Source: Bacteroidales bacterium
GTDB taxonomy: Bacteria > Bacteroidota > Bacteroidia > Bacteroidales > UBA12481
NCBI GenBank assembly: GCA_021160155.1
Contig: JAGHDB010000007.1
Coordinates: 1-6,938, forward strand
Direction: 5' to 3'
DNA length: 6,938 nucleotides
Within the stretch, counting starts at the first letter, position 1; each line of letters begins with the position of its first letter. Below are positions 6,793 through 6,938 of the stretch, piece by piece. Under the pieces are notes generated by a model, which saw nothing but the letters and a program-made list of their open reading frames with translations, was not told the origin of the DNA and made no database searches. Position numbers and translations under genes: made by a program.

Positions 6793-6938
6793 ATGCGGAT
6801 TATTTTTTTTCTTCTTTTGTTTTCAGGCTGGGCATCATTTGGGGTCTCACAAGAGATCCGGGGCCTGTATGTAAATAAAACCGAACAACTGATCGGAAGT
6901 CCTGACAAAATCGACAGTCTGTGTCACTACATATATGC
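6793..6938 (+). CDS. Putative exported protein of unknown function (5' part, cut by right edge)
   Basis: Forty-eight codons are open from an ATG at 6793 to the window end. The product starts MRIIFFLLLFSGWASFGVSQ, a typical short Sec signal peptide: a single arginine, a hydrophobic run at about 3-10, and a likely cleavage near residue 16 to 20. It is therefore probably exported to the periplasm or cell surface. The mature part begins EIRGLYVNKTEQLIGSPDKI and continues DSLCHYIYA. I do not recognise the family with confidence. The signal sequence contains no cysteine of a lipoprotein box, so it does not look like a lipoprotein. It is divergent from cls across a 58-bp spacer, with a possible promoter at 6781-6788. 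The signal-peptide composition and the open frame support a real gene, but too little is visible to assign a role. Confidence 0.7.
   Translation, partial: MRIIFFLLLFSGWASFGVSQEIRGLYVNKTEQLIGSPDKIDSLCHYIY

Overview
This is an ordinary chromosomal housekeeping segment from a member of the Bacteroidota, probably class Bacteroidia. The phylum call rests on three things. Promoter-like sites fit the Bacteroidota -7 consensus TAnnTTTG, one of them with a TTTG element 19 bp upstream. Most starts lack a strong Shine-Dalgarno sequence. The proteins have a Bacteroidota character, especially the short DUF58 protein and the S16 protein. Genus or family cannot be fixed from this window.

Layout, left to right. 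The 5' part of rpsP (ribosomal protein bS16) lies on the minus strand and runs off the left edge. A 194-bp divergent spacer follows, holding an excellent rpsP promoter and a weaker dnaE promoter. Next come three plus-strand genes: dnaE (replicative DNA polymerase III alpha subunit), trxA (thioredoxin) and a stand-alone DUF58/vWA-like protein. A full-length cardiolipin synthase follows on the minus strand, meeting the DUF58 gene tail to tail with only 3 bp between the stops. Finally a 58-bp divergent spacer leads to the first 48 codons of a plus-strand exported protein of unknown function, cut by the right edge.

The genes serve separate core functions: translation, replication, thiol redox balance and membrane phospholipid synthesis. 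trxA has its own candidate promoter but no visible terminator separates it from dnaE or from the DUF58 gene, so part of the transcription may run through all three. The DUF58 gene is probably co-transcribed with trxA.

I found no insertion sequence, CRISPR array, tRNA, rRNA, phage gene or attachment site, and no evidence of a new multi-gene system. The points most worth a second look are small. The DUF58 gene has no ATG that fits its expected N-terminus and is open in frame right back to the trxA stop. The cls/unknown-gene spacer has facing -7 elements, one so close to the start codon that a leaderless mRNA is possible. The DnaE PHP domain appears to keep its full metal-binding set. The rpsP promoter is preceded by three phased TTTAAA blocks.
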